A DNA stretch of 64,000 nt from Saccharopolyspora spinosa NRRL 18395 (GCF_000194155.1 NZ_GL877878.1:2430189-2494188), one strand, 5' to 3'. Positions 49,655-61,636 are shown, numbered from the stretch's first letter. Notes: generated by a model not told the origin, from the sequence alone. Made by a program: numbers and translations.

Positions 49655-50146
49655 TCAGCCCTCCGTCCTGTGGCTGGCCTCGGCCCCCGAGACCGCCAGC
49701 ACCTCGTGCCCGCCGGTGGACCCATAGCCCCCGGCACCTCGCTGCGACGCCGGCAGCTCGGCGACCTCCTGGAACACCGCCTGCTCGACCTTCTGCACGA
49801 CGAGCTGGGCGATCCGGTCGCCGCGCCGCAGCGACAGCGGTACCTCACGATCATGGTTGATCAGGCAGACCTTGATCTCACCGCGGTACCCGGAATCAAC
49901 GGTGCCCGGTGCGTTGACCACGCTCAACCCCGCCTTGGCGGCCAGGCCCGAACGCGGGTGCACGAAAGCCGCGTAGCCCTCCGGCAGCGCCACCGCGATA
50001 CCCGTACCCACCACGGCTCGTTCGCCGGGTTCGAGCACCAAGTCGCTGGTGGTAACCAGATCCGCACCGGCGTCGCCTGGTTTCGCGTACGCGGGTAGCG
50101 GCACATCGGGGTCAAGTCGGGTCAGCAGGACCTTCAGGTTCGACAC
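49655..50146 (-). CDS. dut: Deoxyuridine 5'-triphosphate nucleotidohydrolase
   Basis: A 163-residue trimeric dUTPase with all five motifs in order: [60 protein letters not shown] and the C-terminal [12 protein letters not shown]. It hydrolyses dUTP to dUMP and so keeps uracil out of DNA. The GTG at 50146 gives the standard N-terminus ([20 protein letters not shown]). It is divergent from DUF3093 across a 24-base gap, so the promoters must overlap. Confidence 0.96.
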   Translation of the reverse strand: MSNLKVLLTRLDPDVPLPAYAKPGDAGADLVTTSDLVLEPGERAVVGTGIAVALPEGYAAFVHPRSGLAAKAGLSVVNAPGTVDSGYRGEIKVCLINHDREVPLSLRRGDRIAQLVVQKVEQAVFQEVAELPASQRGAGGYGSTGGHEVLAVSGAEASHRTEG

Positions 50147-50170
50147 GGGCGGCGAGACTACCCTGAAGCC

Positions 50171-50677
50171 GTGTCGGAAAGCGCAGAAGCGGTCAGCGTC
50201 GCCGGGGACACCCCCGGTCAGGCGAATGCGGAGGGACGTCCGGTGTTCCGCGAACGGTTGTACGCGTCCTGGTGGACGTGGCCGTTGCCGGTGATCGGTG
50301 CCGCGATCATGGCCGCCACAGTGCACATGGGCTACCCGGGCGTGCGCGCGTGGTTGCCCTACGTCGTGCTCATCACGCTGGCCATCGCGATCCCGATCTG
50401 GCTGGGCCGGATCAAGGTCGAGGTCACCGGGGGTGAGCTGTGGGTCGGCGACGCCCACCTGCCGCTGCGGTTCATAGACGAGGTCGAGGTCATCACCCCT
50501 GCCGAGCAGCGGCAGGCGCTCGGCCCGGACCTGGACCCGGCCGCGTTCATGGTGCACCGCTCGTGGATCCGCACCTCCGTGCGGATCTGGTTGAACGACC
50601 CGGACGACCCCACCCCGTACTGGGTGGTCAGCACCCGGCGTCCCGAAGAACTCATCGCCGCCCTGAAGAAGGCGTGA
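50171..50677 (+). CDS. DUF3093 membrane protein
   Basis: A 168-residue protein with two helices (about residues 32-52 and 57-76; [37 protein letters not shown]) followed by a PH-like soluble domain ([56 protein letters not shown]). This is the DUF3093 family, conserved next to dut in actinobacteria. The function is unknown. The GTG at 50171 is the first in the frame after the divergent dut start. Confidence 0.88.
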   Translation: MSESAEAVSVAGDTPGQANAEGRPVFRERLYASWWTWPLPVIGAAIMAATVHMGYPGVRAWLPYVVLITLAIAIPIWLGRIKVEVTGGELWVGDAHLPLRFIDEVEVITPAEQRQALGPDLDPAAFMVHRSWIRTSVRIWLNDPDDPTPYWVVSTRRPEELIAALKKA

Positions 50678-50817
50678 ATGCGGCGGGCGAGCGCTGACCG
50701 TCCCGAAATCACCTTCGAAACGACGCAGCGACTCGGCTCGGCCCTCGCGAACCGGCACCGCCGCGCGTTCGTCGAACGACGACGCACGACCGTGCGGGAT
50801 CGGTCCGCAAAACAACT

Positions 50818-50842
50818 GGGCACACGCCGTCAGCGTGTGCCC
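50818..50842. terminator. Bidirectional terminator
   Basis: GGGCACACGC and GCGTGTGCCC pair perfectly around a five-base loop between the convergent DUF3093 and DUF4193 genes. Confidence 0.75.
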
Positions 50843-50880
50843 AGCCACTTCCCGGTCTCGTCGACGCCCGGCCGCCTGGA

Positions 50881-51180
50881 TCAGGCGGCGCAGTCGCGGC
50901 AAACGGGCTGGCCATTACGGTTCTCGGCCAGCCGGCTGCGGTGGTGGACGAGGAAGCAGCTCGAGCAGGTGAACTCGTCAGCCTGCTTCGGGAGCACCTT
51001 GACGGTCATCTCCTCGCCGGACAGGTCCGCGCCCGGCAGTTCGAAGTTCTCCGCGATCGCCCCTTCGTCCTCGTCGACGACGCCGGATTGCGCATCGTTG
51101 CGTCGCGCCTTCAGCTCCTCCAACGAGTCCTCAGCCAAGTCTTCGGACTCTCGGCGCGGAGCGTCGTAGTCGGTCGCCAT
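50881..51180 (-). CDS. DUF4193 family zinc-ribbon protein
   Basis: A 99-residue acidic protein, opening [20 protein letters not shown] and ending in a zinc ribbon ([15 protein letters not shown], then PVCRDCAA): four cysteines as two CxxC pairs. This is the DUF4193 family, abundant and conserved in mycobacteria (Rv2699c) and other actinobacteria, with no settled function. The acidic domain and zinc ribbon would suit binding to RNA polymerase or the ribosome, but that is speculation. Confidence 0.88.
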   Translation of the reverse strand: MATDYDAPRRESEDLAEDSLEELKARRNDAQSGVVDEDEGAIAENFELPGADLSGEEMTVKVLPKQADEFTCSSCFLVHHRSRLAENRNGQPVCRDCAA

Positions 51181-51650
51181 CGTGATTCACCCCTGCGTTA
51201 GTGGAGACTGCAATGGTGTGCCGCTGGTAAACGTTCCAGGACCCGGATTTGTGCCCGCTGGCACAGTGACCGTGGTCTCGCCCTGCAACGCCTTCAGTTC
51301 CCCCGTTATGAGCGACTTGCCTCATCCGGCACTCCGTGAGGCGCCGAGAGGGTAGCTCATGACGAGTCCGCGCACGCATCAGGTCACCCATAGGTGTGGT
51401 GTTCGCTGCATCCGCGGGCTGTCGAAGATCAATCCTCCGGCGCCGCCCGGTCGCCTTCTTCGGTTGCCCAGCAATGCACCTCGTGATGCGGTGTCCAGGC
51501 AGTTCACTCGTCGGCATCGATTCAGCGGCCCGCGCCCGGCGTCCGCGACACGGTGGCGACGTCCAGCGCCGCACGACGCGAGCCGTACGCATAGGCTGAT
51601 CTAGTGAAGACGGGCACACGCTGGTCGGGACATCCAGGGAGGGGCGGGAC
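51181..51650. other. Divergent promoter region between DUF4193 and cei
   Basis: About 470 bases without a convincing gene on either strand: third-position bias is weak throughout and the frames are short. It should hold the promoters of both flanking genes; I could not identify consensus elements with confidence. Confidence 0.4.
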
Positions 51651-52352
51651 GTGTCAGCCGTGAGTACAAGGTCGGGGCGACGAACCCGTTACCGGCGGCG
51701 TCGACCACTGCCCGCTCTGGTGGTGCTGGTCGGGCTCGTGGTGCTGTCCGGATTGCTGTGGACCCGAGTCTTCGATTCGGTCAAGGACATCGAAGCCGCG
51801 ACCACCTGCAACCCGCCCGGGATTCCGACCGCCGCACCTCACGGCGGGGAAACCACCGAGCCGGTGCCGCTCGGTCAGATGCTGCCGCGCGACGCGCTCG
51901 ATTCGACCAACCCGATCCCACCACAGGACGTGCAGGTGCGGGTGCTCAACGGCAACGGCGAGACCCGGCAGGCGTCGCTGGTCAGCGACGAGCTCGCCAA
52001 CCTCGGCTTCGCCAAGGGTGGCGCGGACAACGACCCGGTCTACGTCAACTACGACCTGAAGTGCCACGGCCAGATCCGCTTCGGCGTTGCCGGGGTGAGC
52101 GGGGCGCGGACGCTGAGCCTCATCGCGCCGTGCGCCCAACTGGTGCGCGACGACCGCCGCGACGCCAGCATCGACTTCGCGCTGGGGTCTTCCTTCGACG
52201 ACATCAAGACCACCTCGGAGGCCAAGCAGGCGCTCCAGGAGTTGGAGAACTGGGTGCCGCAACGGGACCAGCAGGGCGGGGCCCACCAAGAAGTGACACC
52301 GCCTCAGATCGATAGCGAGCTGCTCAACAAGGCCCGCGATGTGCACTGCTGA
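51651..52352 (+). CDS. cei: Envelope integrity protein Cei (LytR C-terminal domain)
   Basis: A 233-residue membrane-anchored protein. Basic residues 8-18 (GRRTRYRRRR) precede one helix (about 21-38, LPALVVLVGLVVLSGLLW). The extracytoplasmic part is a LytR_C domain: VQVRVLNGNGETRQASLVSD, ELANLGFAKGG, GVAGVSGARTLSLIAPCAQL. In M. tuberculosis Cei (Rv2700), between the DUF4193 and suhB genes, is needed for normal envelope integrity. The same neighbours are present here. The start is GTG at 51651 with a purine-rich tract upstream. Confidence 0.88.
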   Translation: MSAVSTRSGRRTRYRRRRPLPALVVLVGLVVLSGLLWTRVFDSVKDIEAATTCNPPGIPTAAPHGGETTEPVPLGQMLPRDALDSTNPIPPQDVQVRVLNGNGETRQASLVSDELANLGFAKGGADNDPVYVNYDLKCHGQIRFGVAGVSGARTLSLIAPCAQLVRDDRRDASIDFALGSSFDDIKTTSEAKQALQELENWVPQRDQQGGAHQEVTPPQIDSELLNKARDVHC

Positions 52353-52371
52353 CGCAACAGTTCCGAGCGAA

Positions 52372-52417
52372 GGGCGCCTCCACCTGCTGCCCCAGAAGGC
52401 AGCGAGCAGAGGCGCCC
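52372..52417. terminator. Terminator between cei and suhB
   Basis: GGGCGCCTC (52372-52380) pairs perfectly with GAGGCGCCC (52409-52417), with a further inner stem CTGCTGCC / GGCAGCGAG. The genes on both sides converge on it. Confidence 0.7.
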
Positions 52418-52439
52418 TCCACCTGTCATCCGTCAGTGG

Positions 52440-53270
52440 TCAGACGCGTCCGGCATCGGCGCGGAGCAGCGCGTCGGTCAACTCCCCCGCGATCCCCGGC
52501 GCAGCGCAGACGATCATCCCGTCGCCCAGTCCGTCGGTCGACCCCGGCTGCGGCAGCCGCAGTTCCGCACCGGCCTCGGCGACGATCAGCGCACCAGCCG
52601 CCCAGTCCCACCGGTTGAGGCCGACCTCGTACATGCCGTCCAACCAGCCCGCGCCGACAGCGCACAGATCCAGCGACGCCACCCCGGCCCGCCGGATGTC
52701 GCGCACCTGGCCCAGCAGCCGACCGAGCACCTGGGCCTGCGCCGTGCGGCGCGCCACGGAGTAGGCGAACCCGGTGCCGATCAGCGACAGGTCGAGCCGG
52801 TCGGCGTTCGAGACCCGCAGGCGGCGGCCGTCCAGGAAGGCGCCGTGCCCGGCGGCGGCGCTCCACACCCGGCCGGAAACCGGCTCCACCACCGCACCGG
52901 CCACCGAACACCCGTCGAGCTGCGCGGCGAGCGAAACGGAGTACCAGGGGAAGCCGTACAGGTAGTTGACGGTGCCGTCGATCGGGTCGACCACCCAGCG
53001 CAGCCCTTCGAGCGCGCCGTCGCCGCCTTCCTCCTCCCCCAGCACCGACTCACCGGGCCGCAGCTGCGCCAGCCGCTCCCGCACGAGCCGCTCCACCGCT
53101 CGATCACCTGCCGTGACGACATCGGTCTCGGTACTCTTCGTATTAACCGCACCATCGGTGACCGACTGGTCACGCACAGTACGGGCCAGATCTGCGGCCT
53201 CTCGGGCGACCCGTACCGCTACCTGGCACAAGGCTTTTGCGTCTACTTCTGCTGCCAATCCCACATTCAT
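52440..53270 (-). CDS. suhB: Inositol monophosphatase family protein
   Basis: A 276-residue lithium-sensitive phosphatase. The metal-site motifs are VLGEEEGGDG, WVVDPIDGTVNYLYGFPWYS and, near the C-terminus, LNRWDWAAGALIVAEAGAEL. It should dephosphorylate inositol-1-phosphate, which feeds mycothiol and phosphatidylinositol synthesis in actinobacteria. The start is uncertain: ATG at 53270 is preferred, and a GTG ten codons upstream is possible. It is divergent from ppgK, as in mycobacteria (Rv2701c/Rv2702). Confidence 0.92.
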   Translation of the reverse strand: MNVGLAAEVDAKALCQVAVRVAREAADLARTVRDQSVTDGAVNTKSTETDVVTAGDRAVERLVRERLAQLRPGESVLGEEEGGDGALEGLRWVVDPIDGTVNYLYGFPWYSVSLAAQLDGCSVAGAVVEPVSGRVWSAAAGHGAFLDGRRLRVSNADRLDLSLIGTGFAYSVARRTAQAQVLGRLLGQVRDIRRAGVASLDLCAVGAGWLDGMYEVGLNRWDWAAGALIVAEAGAELRLPQPGSTDGLGDGMIVCAAPGIAGELTDALLRADAGRV

Positions 53271-53333
53271 ATCGCAACACAACCCGGTTAAGGTCTGCAC
53301 ACCCTCATCTGAATCGAGTAGGAAGGATCAGTC

Positions 53334-54095
<762 letters not shown>

Positions 54096-54347
54096 TGCGC
54101 CGACCACGTAGCACATGTCGGGACGCGCGGACTCCGCCTTGCAGCGGAACCGCACCCCCGCATCGCGGTTACAATGGAACACAGCCCACTTGATTCGAAG
54201 TCCTCGTCGAGGAGAACACCGAGGCAGGCACCGGGTGTTTCCTCAACAGCAGCAGGACTGAATCCAGTGGGTTGTTCCCCCGACCTTCGGCGGCCGAGGT
54301 TTCGCGCCCTCCGGCCTGCCCTGATCGACCGTCGCGAAAGGGCGTAC
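54096..54347. other. Leader region upstream of the principal sigma factor gene
   Basis: An in-frame extension exists from 54174 but has weak protein character. The stretch probably holds the promoters and 5' leader of sigA. GAAAGGG just before the GTG at 54348 is a usable ribosome-binding site. Confidence 0.4.
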
Positions 54348-55735
<1,388 letters not shown>

Positions 55736-55747
55736 GCTTCATCTCGG

Positions 55748-55788
55748 CCGATGCCGTCGACCCGCGATCTCGCGGTCGGCGGCATCGG
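55748..55788 (+). terminator. sigA terminator
   Basis: An imperfect long stem (CCGATGCCGTCGAC with GGTCGGCGGCATCGG) followed by tcgttt, 13 bases after the sigma factor stop codon. Confidence 0.65.
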
Positions 55789-55902
55789 TCGTTTGGGGTG
55801 CCCGAATCAGCTCGGGACGTTCTGCCCGCGTCCATCCGGGCGCGGGAGCCCATCCTGGGGAAACCGAACCTCAAGAGGCAGCCGCACGAGGGGGTGCGCA
55901 TC

Positions 55903-56193
55903 ATGTCCGTTCGGTTCCTCGTCCTCGCGCTCACCTCATTTGCAGCGCTGGCCGTGCTGCTGGGGGCCGGCGCCGCGCTCCCCGCACGGGTGCCCACCGC
56001 AGCGGAACCACCGGCTTCGCCGCCCGTGCTGACCGACCAGGTGAAGCCGCTCGAGCTCCGCTCCGCCCCGTCCGGCACCACCGGCACGCCGGGGACCTCT
56101 GGCAGCGCCGGAATCGGCACCTCGGGCTCGACGGCCGGGACCGTCAGAGACCCGGGGCAGACCGTCATCCTCGACTGGCCCGGGGCCCGCTGA
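55903..56193 (+). CDS. Small secreted or membrane-anchored protein
   Basis: A 96-residue protein with a hydrophobic N-terminus (MSVRFLVLALTSFAALAVLL), either signal peptide or anchor, and a proline-, glycine- and serine-rich exterior ending VRDPGQTVILDWPGAR. GAGGGGG nine bases upstream supports the ATG at 55903. No cysteine follows the hydrophobic stretch, so it is not a lipoprotein. I recognise no family. Confidence 0.6.
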   Translation: MSVRFLVLALTSFAALAVLLGAGAALPARVPTAAEPPASPPVLTDQVKPLELRSAPSGTTGTPGTSGSAGIGTSGSTAGTVRDPGQTVILDWPGAR

Positions 56194-56835
56194 GCCGACC
56201 TCCGCGCCAGCTCGGACAGCCTCGTCGGGACCGTGCGATCTGATCACGAAGTGCAGCATGCCGTCGGCGCGGATTCGATCCCGGTTGGATGATCTGCGCT
56301 GGGCGCCGCTGTCCAGCACGGCCCGACCGCCCGGCGGTGGGCCGCGGCGCACGACCGAGAGCTACCAGGCGCGGCACATCGCTTGATCGCGCCGTCGCGC
56401 GGGGTGCCCGAACTGTCGCTGGAGACACCGGAGAGGGCCGTCGGGGGCACTTCCGCGTCGAAAAACCGTCCGCCTGGTGGGATTTCCTGTTCGCTTCCAG
56501 CGGAACCGGCGGCCGCAGACCAGCGTCCGATATGTGATCTGAAACACCAAATTTCCGGTTCCTGATCGGCATCGACTTCCGAAAACCGGCCCCACCAGGC
56601 GTTATTTCCGCATGTCACAAGGCTCCCCGCGATGTTGATCACGCTCCGCGAGCGGTGCTGCTACAACCGGGTACTTCATGGTGACGACCGTCGCCACCCG
56701 GCGCGGGAACACTGACTGGGGCTGAAGCGTCTGGAAGAGTGGAGCAAACGAGCACCGCTCCCACAACCAGTGGGCCAACGGTGGTCGTAGCAGGATCGAG
56801 GGCGTCGGGTGATTCCGACGCCGGGACGGAGGGAG
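56194..56835. other. Gene-poor gap of about 640 bases
   Basis: No frame on either strand shows sustained third-position bias. A relatively A/T-rich patch at about 56520-56600 may hold promoter elements. GGAGGGAG just before 56836 is the ribosome-binding site of the DUF7455 gene. Confidence 0.4.
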
Positions 56836-57027
56836 ATGACGATGCCGGGAACGCTCACCCGCCCCGAGCTGACCGCCGCCGACCGCTGCGACCGCTGCGG
56901 GGCCGCTGCGAAGCTTCGCGCCGTATTGCCATCCGGTGGCGAGCTTCTGTTCTGCGGGCATCACGCCCGTGCGTACGAGGCCGGGCTGCGCGAGGTGCAG
57001 GCCGACCTCCAGCAGGACGAGCAGTAA
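56836..57027 (+). CDS. DUF7455 small zinc-binding protein
   Basis: A 63-residue protein: LTAADRCDRCGAAAKLRAVL, then ELLFCGHHARAYEAGLRE. The CxxC pair and C-x-H-H form a likely zinc site. This pattern is found widely in actinobacteria, near sigA in several genomes, and is of unknown function. GGAGGGAG lies directly upstream of the ATG at 56836 (a second ATG follows two codons later). Confidence 0.8.
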   Translation: MTMPGTLTRPELTAADRCDRCGAAAKLRAVLPSGGELLFCGHHARAYEAGLREVQADLQQDEQ

Positions 57028-57046
57028 GAACCCGTCAGACCGAACA

Positions 57047-57079
57047 CCGGGCCCCCGCAGGTTCCCTGCGGGGGCCCGG
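57047..57079 (+). terminator. Perfect terminator hairpin
   Basis: A 15-base perfect stem (CCGGGCCCCCGCAGG) around a three-base loop, 19 bases after the DUF7455 stop. Confidence 0.85.
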
Positions 57080-57181
57080 TCGTACTTGCAGGGGTTCCGC
57101 ATGGTCAGGCCACGCGAGCGCTTTCCGGTGCCATCGTGCCCAGCAGCACTCGCGATCGACTACTTGCGGAAACGCTCGTTC

Positions 57182-58393
57182 TCAGCCGGCGATTTCGGCC
57201 AGCGCGTCGAGCAGTCGTTGCACCTCCGACCGGCTCGTGTAGTGCGACAGGCTGGCCCGCACGCCGCCCTTCGGGCCGATGCCGAGCGCGTGCACCGCCT
57301 CCCAGGCGTACGAATGCCCGAAGGAGACGTTCAGACCGCGCTCGGCGAGCTGCTCCGCGACGGCCGCAGGTTCCTTCCCCGGGAGCCCGAAGAACGCCGT
57401 GGGAGTGCATGCGCCCTCCGGAGCGCCGTAGCGAACCACCCCGTCCAGCGCGGCGAGCCCGTCGAACAGCGCCCGGGCCAGTTCGTCCTCGTGGGCCTGC
57501 ACTGAGCGGCGGGAGACCGCCAGCCGCTCGGTCCGGCTGCCGTCGGCGTCGGAATCCAGCCCCGCCAGGTGCTCCACGGCGGCCACCACCCCGGCCAACG
57601 CGGCGAACGGGTTGGTGCCGAGCTCGAACCGCTCCGGCGAGGTGTCCGGCGAGGGCGTGAGCTTGTCCGGGTGCAGGTTCTCCAGCGACCACGGGTCGGC
57701 GGCGACCACGGCAGCCAGGTGCGGCCCCGCCCACTTGTAGGCACTGGTCGCGTAGAAGTCGGCGCCCAGGTCGGCCAGGCGCACATGGGCGTGCGGGCAG
57801 TGCTGGACCCCGTCGACGTAGGACAGGGCGCCGACCTGCCGGGCCCGGTCGGTGATCGCTTGCAGGTCAGGCATGGTGCCCAGCACATTCGAGGCCGCCG
57901 TGACGGCGACCAGTTTGGTGCGCTCGCCGATGAGGCTGGTGACGTGGTCGGCGGGCAGCTCGCCCGTCGCGGGGTCCAGCTCCGCCATCCGCACGGCCGC
58001 ACCCGCCCGCTGCGCGTGCTGTACCCAGGGGCGCACGTTGGCGTCGTGGTCCAGCTGCGTCACCACGATCTCGTCGCCGGGCCGCCAAGCGGCGGCCAGC
58101 ACGGCGGCGAACCGGTAAGTCAGGGCGGTCATGCTCGGGCCGAATACCACGCACGCGGGGTCCGAGGCACCCACCAGGTCGGCGACTGACGCCCGCGCCT
58201 CCGCGACGATCCCGCCGGCGCGGCGGCTGGACTCGTACGGGCCGCCCACGTTGGACATCCCGACCCGGTAAGCGTCGCTGACCGCGTCGATCACCGGCTG
58301 CGGGACCTGGGTGCCCGCAGCGCCGTCCAGCCACGCCCGACCGTCCGCCAACGCCGGATACTGCGCCCGGATCTTCTCCACGTCAAAAGCCAT
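57182..58393 (-). CDS. Cysteine-desulfurase-like PLP enzyme
   Basis: A 403-residue class-V aminotransferase. The PLP lysine lies in YATSAYKWAGPHLAAVV; AAGTQVPQPVIDAVSDAYRV, EIVVTQLDHDANVRPWVQHA and SYVDGVQHCPHAHVRLADLG are further family landmarks. It belongs to the group annotated as cysteine desulfurase-like (VC1184 family), which is separate from SufS and IscS. Here no Fe-S assembly genes are adjacent, so its role in sulfur transfer is unproven. It is convergent with DUF7455 and downstream of the helicase on the same strand. Confidence 0.82.
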   Translation of the reverse strand: MAFDVEKIRAQYPALADGRAWLDGAAGTQVPQPVIDAVSDAYRVGMSNVGGPYESSRRAGGIVAEARASVADLVGASDPACVVFGPSMTALTYRFAAVLAAAWRPGDEIVVTQLDHDANVRPWVQHAQRAGAAVRMAELDPATGELPADHVTSLIGERTKLVAVTAASNVLGTMPDLQAITDRARQVGALSYVDGVQHCPHAHVRLADLGADFYATSAYKWAGPHLAAVVAADPWSLENLHPDKLTPSPDTSPERFELGTNPFAALAGVVAAVEHLAGLDSDADGSRTERLAVSRRSVQAHEDELARALFDGLAALDGVVRYGAPEGACTPTAFFGLPGKEPAAVAEQLAERGLNVSFGHSYAWEAVHALGIGPKGGVRASLSHYTSRSEVQRLLDALAEIAG

Positions 58394-58468
58394 GCCCCGA
58401 CCCTATGAGACCAAAGTCGGTGACCGAACAGATCACCGCTGCACCATTCGGGTCCACTGCCCGAGCGG

Positions 58469-60238
58469 TCACCAGGAACGCAGGGTGGCGATGCGCTCTT
58501 CGAGCTGTTCGACCGTGGCCATCGCGGTGGGTGGTCCGCCGCAGGTCTTCTGCAGCTCGTTGTAGATCTTGCCGTGCGGCTTCCGGGTACGGTGGTGGTG
58601 CAGCGACACGAGCGTGTTCAGCTCCTTGCGGAGCTTCTGCAACCGCTCCTGCACGGTCTGCGGCCGCACGCGCTGCTCGGCCTGCTCAGCGGCCTTCGCC
58701 GCCTTCGCCACCGCCTCGCGCTTGCCGACGTCCTCCAACTGCTGCTCTTGGCGCTGCCGCAGCAGCGCACGCACCTGGTCGGGTTCCAGCAGGCCGGGCA
58801 GCCCGAGGTAGTCCTGCTCCTCCTCGCTGGTGCTGAACGCGGCCGTGCCGAACGACGACCCGTCGTAGATCACCTGGTCCAGCTCGGCCTCGGCGCCCAG
58901 CGAGGTGAACGCCTTCTCGTCCTCGCCGGGCTCGTCGCGCTTGCTGTTGGCCGCGGCCAGCAGCTCGTCGTCCCAGCCGTCCTTCTCCCGGTGCGGCTTG
59001 CCGAGCACGTGGTCCCGCTGCGCTTCCAGCTGGCTGGCCAGCTCAAGCAGCACGGGGACGCTCGGCAGGAAGATGCTCGCCGTCTCGCCCGGCCGCCGGG
59101 ACCGCACGAACCGGCCCACTGCCTGCGCGAAGTACAGCGGCGTCGAGGCGCTCGTGGCGTAGACGCCGACCGCCAGCCGCGGCACGTCAACGCCTTCGCT
59201 GACCATGCGGACCGCGACCATCCAGCGGTCCTCGGACTCGGCGAACCCGGCAATGCGCCCGGACGCCTGCGGGTCGTCGGAGAGCACCACCACCGGGTCG
59301 TGCCCGGTAAGCCTGTGCAGGGTCTTCGCGTAGGCCTTGGCCGTGACGTGGTCAGTGGCGATCACCAGGCCACCGGCGTCCGGGATGCCGCCCTTGCGCA
59401 GCTGCGTCAACCGGGTGTCGGCAGCCTGCAGCACCGTCGGGATCCACTCCCCCGCCGGGTCCAGGGCGGTCCGCCAGGCCCGCGCGGTCTGCTCGGCGGT
59501 CAGCGGCTCGCCCAGGCGGGCGCTGAACTCGTCGCCTGCGTTGGTGCGCCACCGGGCCTCGCCGGAGTACGCCAGGAACAGCACCGGCCGGACGACGCCG
59601 TCGTTGAGGGCGTCGGAGTAGCCGTAGGAGTGGTCCGGGCGGCTGCGCAGCGAGCCGTCGGCGTCGGGTTCGTAGCCGATGAACGGGATGGGCGAGTCGT
59701 CGCTGCGGAACGGGGTACCGGTCAACGACAGGCGCCGCACGGCCGGGGTGAACGCCTCCCGGATCGCATCGCCCCAGGACTTCGCGTCGCCCGCGTGGTG
59801 CACCTCATCGAGGATCACCAGCGTCTTGCGACGTTCGGTGCGCACCCGGTGCAGCGTCGAATGCGCCGCGACCTGCGCGTAGGTCACCACGACGCCGCGG
59901 TAGTCGCTGGAGGTGATGCCGTCGCTGTTGCGGAAGTTGGAGTCCAGCGGGATGCCCGCGCCGCCAGCGGCCAACGCCCACTGGTGCTTGAGGTGCTCGG
60001 TGGGAGCCACCACGGTCACCGCTTCGACCGTGCGGTCGGCCAGGAGCTCCGCGGCGACCCGCAGCCCGAAAGTCGTCTTGCCCGCGCCCGGCGTCGCGAC
60101 CGCCAGGAAGTCCTGCGGCTTGCTCGACAGGTACTTGGTGAGGGCTCGCCGCTGCCAGGCGCGCAGTGGCCGGGAAGGAGCCTGTGAGGGGTCGCTGAGC
60201 ACGGATCGAACGGAATAGTCGAGTTGCGCTTCGGACAC
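58469..60238 (-). CDS. DEAD/DEAH-box helicase
   Basis: A 589-residue superfamily-2 helicase. Motif I is LAVATPGAGKTTFGLRVAAE, motif II VILDEVHHAGDAKSWGDAIR, motif III SLTGTPFRSD, motif V VRMVSEGVDVPRLAVGVYAT and motif VI QAVGRFVRSRRPGETASIFL. The last 150 residues are a charged helical domain (QRQEQQLEDVGKREAVAKAA). Similar proteins are conserved close to sigA in actinobacteria and are presumed to act on DNA. The GTG at 60238 (MSEAQLDYSVRSVL) is preferred to an upstream in-frame start with non-coding character. Confidence 0.9.
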   Translation of the reverse strand: MSEAQLDYSVRSVLSDPSQAPSRPLRAWQRRALTKYLSSKPQDFLAVATPGAGKTTFGLRVAAELLADRTVEAVTVVAPTEHLKHQWALAAGGAGIPLDSNFRNSDGITSSDYRGVVVTYAQVAAHSTLHRVRTERRKTLVILDEVHHAGDAKSWGDAIREAFTPAVRRLSLTGTPFRSDDSPIPFIGYEPDADGSLRSRPDHSYGYSDALNDGVVRPVLFLAYSGEARWRTNAGDEFSARLGEPLTAEQTARAWRTALDPAGEWIPTVLQAADTRLTQLRKGGIPDAGGLVIATDHVTAKAYAKTLHRLTGHDPVVVLSDDPQASGRIAGFAESEDRWMVAVRMVSEGVDVPRLAVGVYATSASTPLYFAQAVGRFVRSRRPGETASIFLPSVPVLLELASQLEAQRDHVLGKPHREKDGWDDELLAAANSKRDEPGEDEKAFTSLGAEAELDQVIYDGSSFGTAAFSTSEEEQDYLGLPGLLEPDQVRALLRQRQEQQLEDVGKREAVAKAAKAAEQAEQRVRPQTVQERLQKLRKELNTLVSLHHHRTRKPHGKIYNELQKTCGGPPTAMATVEQLEERIATLRSW

Positions 60239-60477
60239 GCCGGCTCGCCGCTCCTTCCTTCTGTCTCCCCTGCTGAATGGCGAGGGCGCGCCACTGCACA
60301 GCCCCGCGGCCGCCCGCACGCGCGATGGGCGTCGATCAACTCGAAGCGGGCCGTCGTGCAGCTTACCTTTCGAGTCCGGGCAATACGGGATTGGCCGGAG
60401 GAGACCTGCACAACACTCCGTGGTCCCGGTGGTTTTGGCGGGCCGACGCCCGCAGCCGCAGCCGATGAAGCATCCTT

Positions 60478-61611
60478 ATGGGTGCCATGCGTCAGCCGAG
60501 TCCACAAGACCACCGGGGACGCAGTGCGACCGTCGCGCCACGGGAAGTCCCGGTGCGGCGTGGGCCACTGCGTCTGGTCATGCGCACGCTCGACAAGGCG
60601 TGGTGGGACAACATCTTCTCGGAATCGGCGGCCGCCGCGTTCTGGCAGACGCTGTCCATGCCACCACTGCTGCTCGGGCTGCTGGGCAGCCTCGGCTTCG
60701 TCGGCGACTGGTTCGGTCCCACGATCGTCGACGCCGTGCACGACAAGATCCTCGCCTTCTCCCGCAGCGTCTTCACGGCGAACGTGGTGGACCAGATCAT
60801 CGGCCCCACGGTCGCCGACATCCTGACCAAGGGTCGCAGCGAGATAGTCTCGGTCGGCTTCGTGATCTCGCTGTGGGCGGGTTCTTCGGCGCTGGCGTCG
60901 CTGGTCGACTCGATCACCCTCGCCTACGACCAGTACCTGGTGCGCAACAGCGTGTGGCAGCGGATCTTCGCGCTGCTGCTGTACCTGGTGTGCCTGGTCG
61001 TCGCGGTGGTCGGGCTGCCGGTGGTCGCGCTGGGCCCGGACTGGCTGCCGACGATCTTCCCGCAGGACCTCCAGGACGACATAGCCTGGCTGGTCCAGGC
61101 GTTCTACTACCCGGCGACCGCCGTCGGCCTCGTGGTCGCGCTCGCGACGCTGTACAAGGTGGCGCTACCGCGGAAGCTGCCGTGGCACCGCGGCCTGCCC
61201 GGCGCGCTGCTGGCGATGGCGATCTTCCTGTGCGCCAGCATTGGTCTGCGGCTCTACATCACGTGGGTGACCAGCACCGGCTACACCTACGGCGCGCTGG
61301 CCACCCCGATCGCGTTCCTGCTGTTCGCGTTCTTCATCGGGCTGGCGATCATCATGGGCGCGCAGTTCAACAACGCGATCCAGGAGATGTGGCCGGCGAA
61401 GATGACCCGCCGGGAGCGCCGGCGGTGGCGGCGCCTGGAGATGAAGCGACTCGCGCAGCGGATGCACACCGAAGAGGGCTACCGCGCGTGGCGCAACGGC
61501 CAGGCCGAAGAGGGCGACGAGAAGCCGAAACCTACCGCGGAGCCGCCGCGGAACGGCGTCCCGCTGCCGAAGCAACCGAACGACAAGCAGGCCGAACCGC
61601 ACGGCGGCTGA
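60478..61611 (+). CDS. YihY/UPF0761-family membrane protein
   Basis: A 377-residue protein. A basic cytoplasmic N-terminus, then AAAFWQTLSMPPLLLGLLGS and about six helices (LLYLVCLVVAVVGLPVVALG, LLAMAIFLCASIGLRLYITW, ATPIAFLLFAFFIGLAIIMG) match the YihY/BrkB family, with the usual GAQFNNAIQEMW ending. The last 80 residues are highly charged. Family members have been called RNase BN or transporters by mistake; the function is open. The start is ATG at 60478 or 60487. Confidence 0.85.
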   Translation: MGAMRQPSPQDHRGRSATVAPREVPVRRGPLRLVMRTLDKAWWDNIFSESAAAAFWQTLSMPPLLLGLLGSLGFVGDWFGPTIVDAVHDKILAFSRSVFTANVVDQIIGPTVADILTKGRSEIVSVGFVISLWAGSSALASLVDSITLAYDQYLVRNSVWQRIFALLLYLVCLVVAVVGLPVVALGPDWLPTIFPQDLQDDIAWLVQAFYYPATAVGLVVALATLYKVALPRKLPWHRGLPGALLAMAIFLCASIGLRLYITWVTSTGYTYGALATPIAFLLFAFFIGLAIIMGAQFNNAIQEMWPAKMTRRERRRWRRLEMKRLAQRMHTEEGYRAWRNGQAEEGDEKPKPTAEPPRNGVPLPKQPNDKQAEPHGG

Positions 61612-61636
61612 GCGCCGCCGCGCGATGGTCCTTGGT

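Noticed and set aside
56244..56642. Minus-strand frame in the gap after sigA
   Set aside because: No third-position bias, no ribosome-binding site and no family pattern.
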